Below, one piece after another: positions 13,607-14,727 of a stretch of DNA of 14,727 nt. Source of the stretch: CAYMSF01 sp964542255 (lineage in GTDB: Bacteria; Verrucomicrobiota; Lentisphaeria; Victivallales; Victivallaceae); the NCBI GenBank assembly GCA_964542255.1, contig CAZITV010000041.1, forward strand, positions 1 through 14,727. The letters are read 5' to 3'. The translations under genes were made by a program, and so were the position numbers. Numbering within the stretch: position 1 is the first letter of the stretch; the number at the start of each line of letters is the position of its first letter. Below the pieces are notes generated by a model, which had not been told where the DNA came from, did not search any database, and worked only from the letters and a program-made list of their open reading frames with translations.

Positions 13607-14727
13607 ATGAAAAATAAGTTATGCAGCGGTTTGGTGGCGTTAATGGTGCTGTTCTCTTTATTGGCAGGATGCTCCAGTGATTCCGCTATCAGCTCTTATG
13701 ATTCGCTCAATGTCTATAAGCGCCCTTTGTATAGTACTATTGCGCAATCATCTATAGCCTATCAGGGGGTAGAACGCAATCCGGTGATCGTTGTTCACGG
13801 TTTTCTTGGAGCCAGACTCCAGCATAGCGTTACTCAGGACATCATTTGGGGATCTTTCAAAGGCAGCGAAATTATCAACGGATACTCTAACGACCATCTC
13901 CGCGCCTTGGCGTTGCCAATGGAGCAGGGGAAAAATTTAAATGAACTTAAAGACCGTGTCGTTCCTATCGGCCTACTGGAAAATTTTGACGTTCGTATTC
14001 TCGGCATTAAATTTAATCTGGACGCCTATAATAGGCTGCTCGGTATTCTGCAGAATGCCGGTTATGTTAAAGATGGTACACCTCTGCCTGAAGGGAAAAA
14101 CTATTATTCGCTCTTTACTTTCTATTACGACTGGCGGCGCGATTTGCCGGAAAACGCCGCGAAACTTCACGAATTCATTCTGGCAAAACGCCGCTATTTA
14201 CAAGATGAATACCAAAAAAAATATGGCATAAAAGATTACGATGTCCAGTTTGATGTGATTGGTCATTCAATGGGCGGGTTGTTGTCGCGCTACTATATGC
14301 GGTTTGGCGGCAGTGATTTGCCGGCAGACGGAACTATTCCGAAAATTACTTGGGCAGGCAGCAAATATCTGGACAAGATAATTATCGTCGGTACGCCTAA
14401 TGCCGGTTATTTGGATACTTTTATCGAGTTGCAGAATGGCTTGAAAATTGACCCGAGCGCGCCCATATATCCGCCGGCAGTTTTGGGAACATTTCATACC
14501 TATTACCAAATGCTGCCGTTGAACAGCACTAAGTCTATTGCCGTTAAAGGCAGCTCCGAATCTGTAGATATTTTCGACCCGGAATTTTGGATAAAAATGA
14601 ATCTCGGCCTGGCTAATCCCACCAATGATGAGACCCTGAAAATATTACTGCCAAAAGTCAGCAGTCGCGAAGAACGCAGAGCCATCGCTATTGACCATCT
14701 GCGCAAATGCTTAAAGCGCGCCCGGCA
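13607..14727 (+). CDS. Lipase/LCAT-like alpha-beta hydrolase lipoprotein, cut by the window edge
   Basis: 373 codons are visible and the frame is still open at the right edge. The N terminus is a lipoprotein signal: basic MKNK, a hydrophobic stretch, and the lipobox LLAGC with C22 as the lipidated residue, followed by Ser, so an envelope location is expected. The rest is an alpha/beta hydrolase: an oxyanion-type IVVHGFLG with H64-G65, FYYDWRRDL at 172-180 as in lecithin:cholesterol acyltransferase-like and related lipases, the nucleophile S221 in GHSMGG, and IIVGTPNAGY just after it. These suggest an esterase or lipase acting on lipids or other esters. The catalytic Asp and His are presumably in the missing part. 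ATG at 13607 has GGGAG 6 bases upstream. Substrate and exact subfamily are uncertain. Confidence 0.88.
   Translation, partial: MKNKLCSGLVALMVLFSLLAGCSSDSAISSYDSLNVYKRPLYSTIAQSSIAYQGVERNPVIVVHGFLGARLQHSVTQDIIWGSFKGSEIINGYSNDHLRALALPMEQGKNLNELKDRVVPIGLLENFDVRILGIKFNLDAYNRLLGILQNAGYVKDGTPLPEGKNYYSLFTFYYDWRRDLPENAAKLHEFILAKRRYLQDEYQKKYGIKDYDVQFDVIGHSMGGLLSRYYMRFGGSDLPADGTIPKITWAGSKYLDKIIIVGTPNAGYLDTFIELQNGLKIDPSAPIYPPAVLGTFHTYYQMLPLNSTKSIAVKGSSESVDIFDPEFWIKMNLGLANPTNDETLKILLPKVSSREERRAIAIDHLRKCLKRAR

Noticed and set aside
1..14727. CRISPR array, tRNA, rRNA or insertion sequence
   Set aside because: No regularly spaced repeats, no tRNA cloverleaf or CCA end, no rRNA motif and no transposase-like frame were found on either strand.

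Overview
The window is ordinary bacterial chromosome with moderate GC (by eye roughly 45%, with AT-rich gaps). It carries ten complete protein genes and one gene cut by the right edge. I see no tRNA, rRNA, CRISPR array, IS element or phage gene. Nothing in the sequence names the species. A lipobox lipoprotein and HPr/EI of the phosphorelay type, an HPr with a regulatory serine, and a large protein I do not recognise would fit a PVC-group bacterium such as Lentisphaerota or Verrucomicrobiota. That is a weak guess from general impression.

Layout, left to right. (1) 24-1145, minus: an Old Yellow Enzyme-type flavin oxidoreductase with a Cys cluster near its C terminus that looks like a 4Fe-4S site. 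Its strong promoter has a palindrome in the spacer. (2) 1146-1553: a gene-free stretch with two strong dyads. (3) 1554-3215, minus: recN. (4) 3481-5561, plus: ptsH-ptsI (HPr and Enzyme I), a tight two-gene operon divergent from recN. (5) 5556-7022, minus: a 488-residue protein of unknown function, convergent with ptsI and overlapping it by 6 bases. (6) 7340-7810, plus: recX, with its own promoter. (7) On the minus strand, read right to left: rpmE (12833-13042), a rho-independent terminator, prfA (11669-12763), uvrA (8700-11546) and an AEC-family permease (7782-8693). The permease starts 6 bases after the uvrA stop and overlaps recX tail to tail by 29 bases. (8) 13043-13606: a 564-base gene-free region with a bulged hairpin, a 13-base direct repeat and a 15-base palindrome. 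(9) 13607 to the right edge, plus: an LCAT/lipase-like lipoprotein, incomplete.

Working together: recN, recX and uvrA are three DNA-repair functions in about 10 kb but in separate transcription units, and I found no SOS box that would tie them together. ptsH-ptsI is the general phosphotransfer pair; no sugar permease (EII) lies nearby. rpmE and prfA serve translation. No obvious new defence or mobile system is present. The least explained items are the 488-residue protein, the repeat-bearing gap before the lipoprotein gene, and the dyad-rich gap beside recN.
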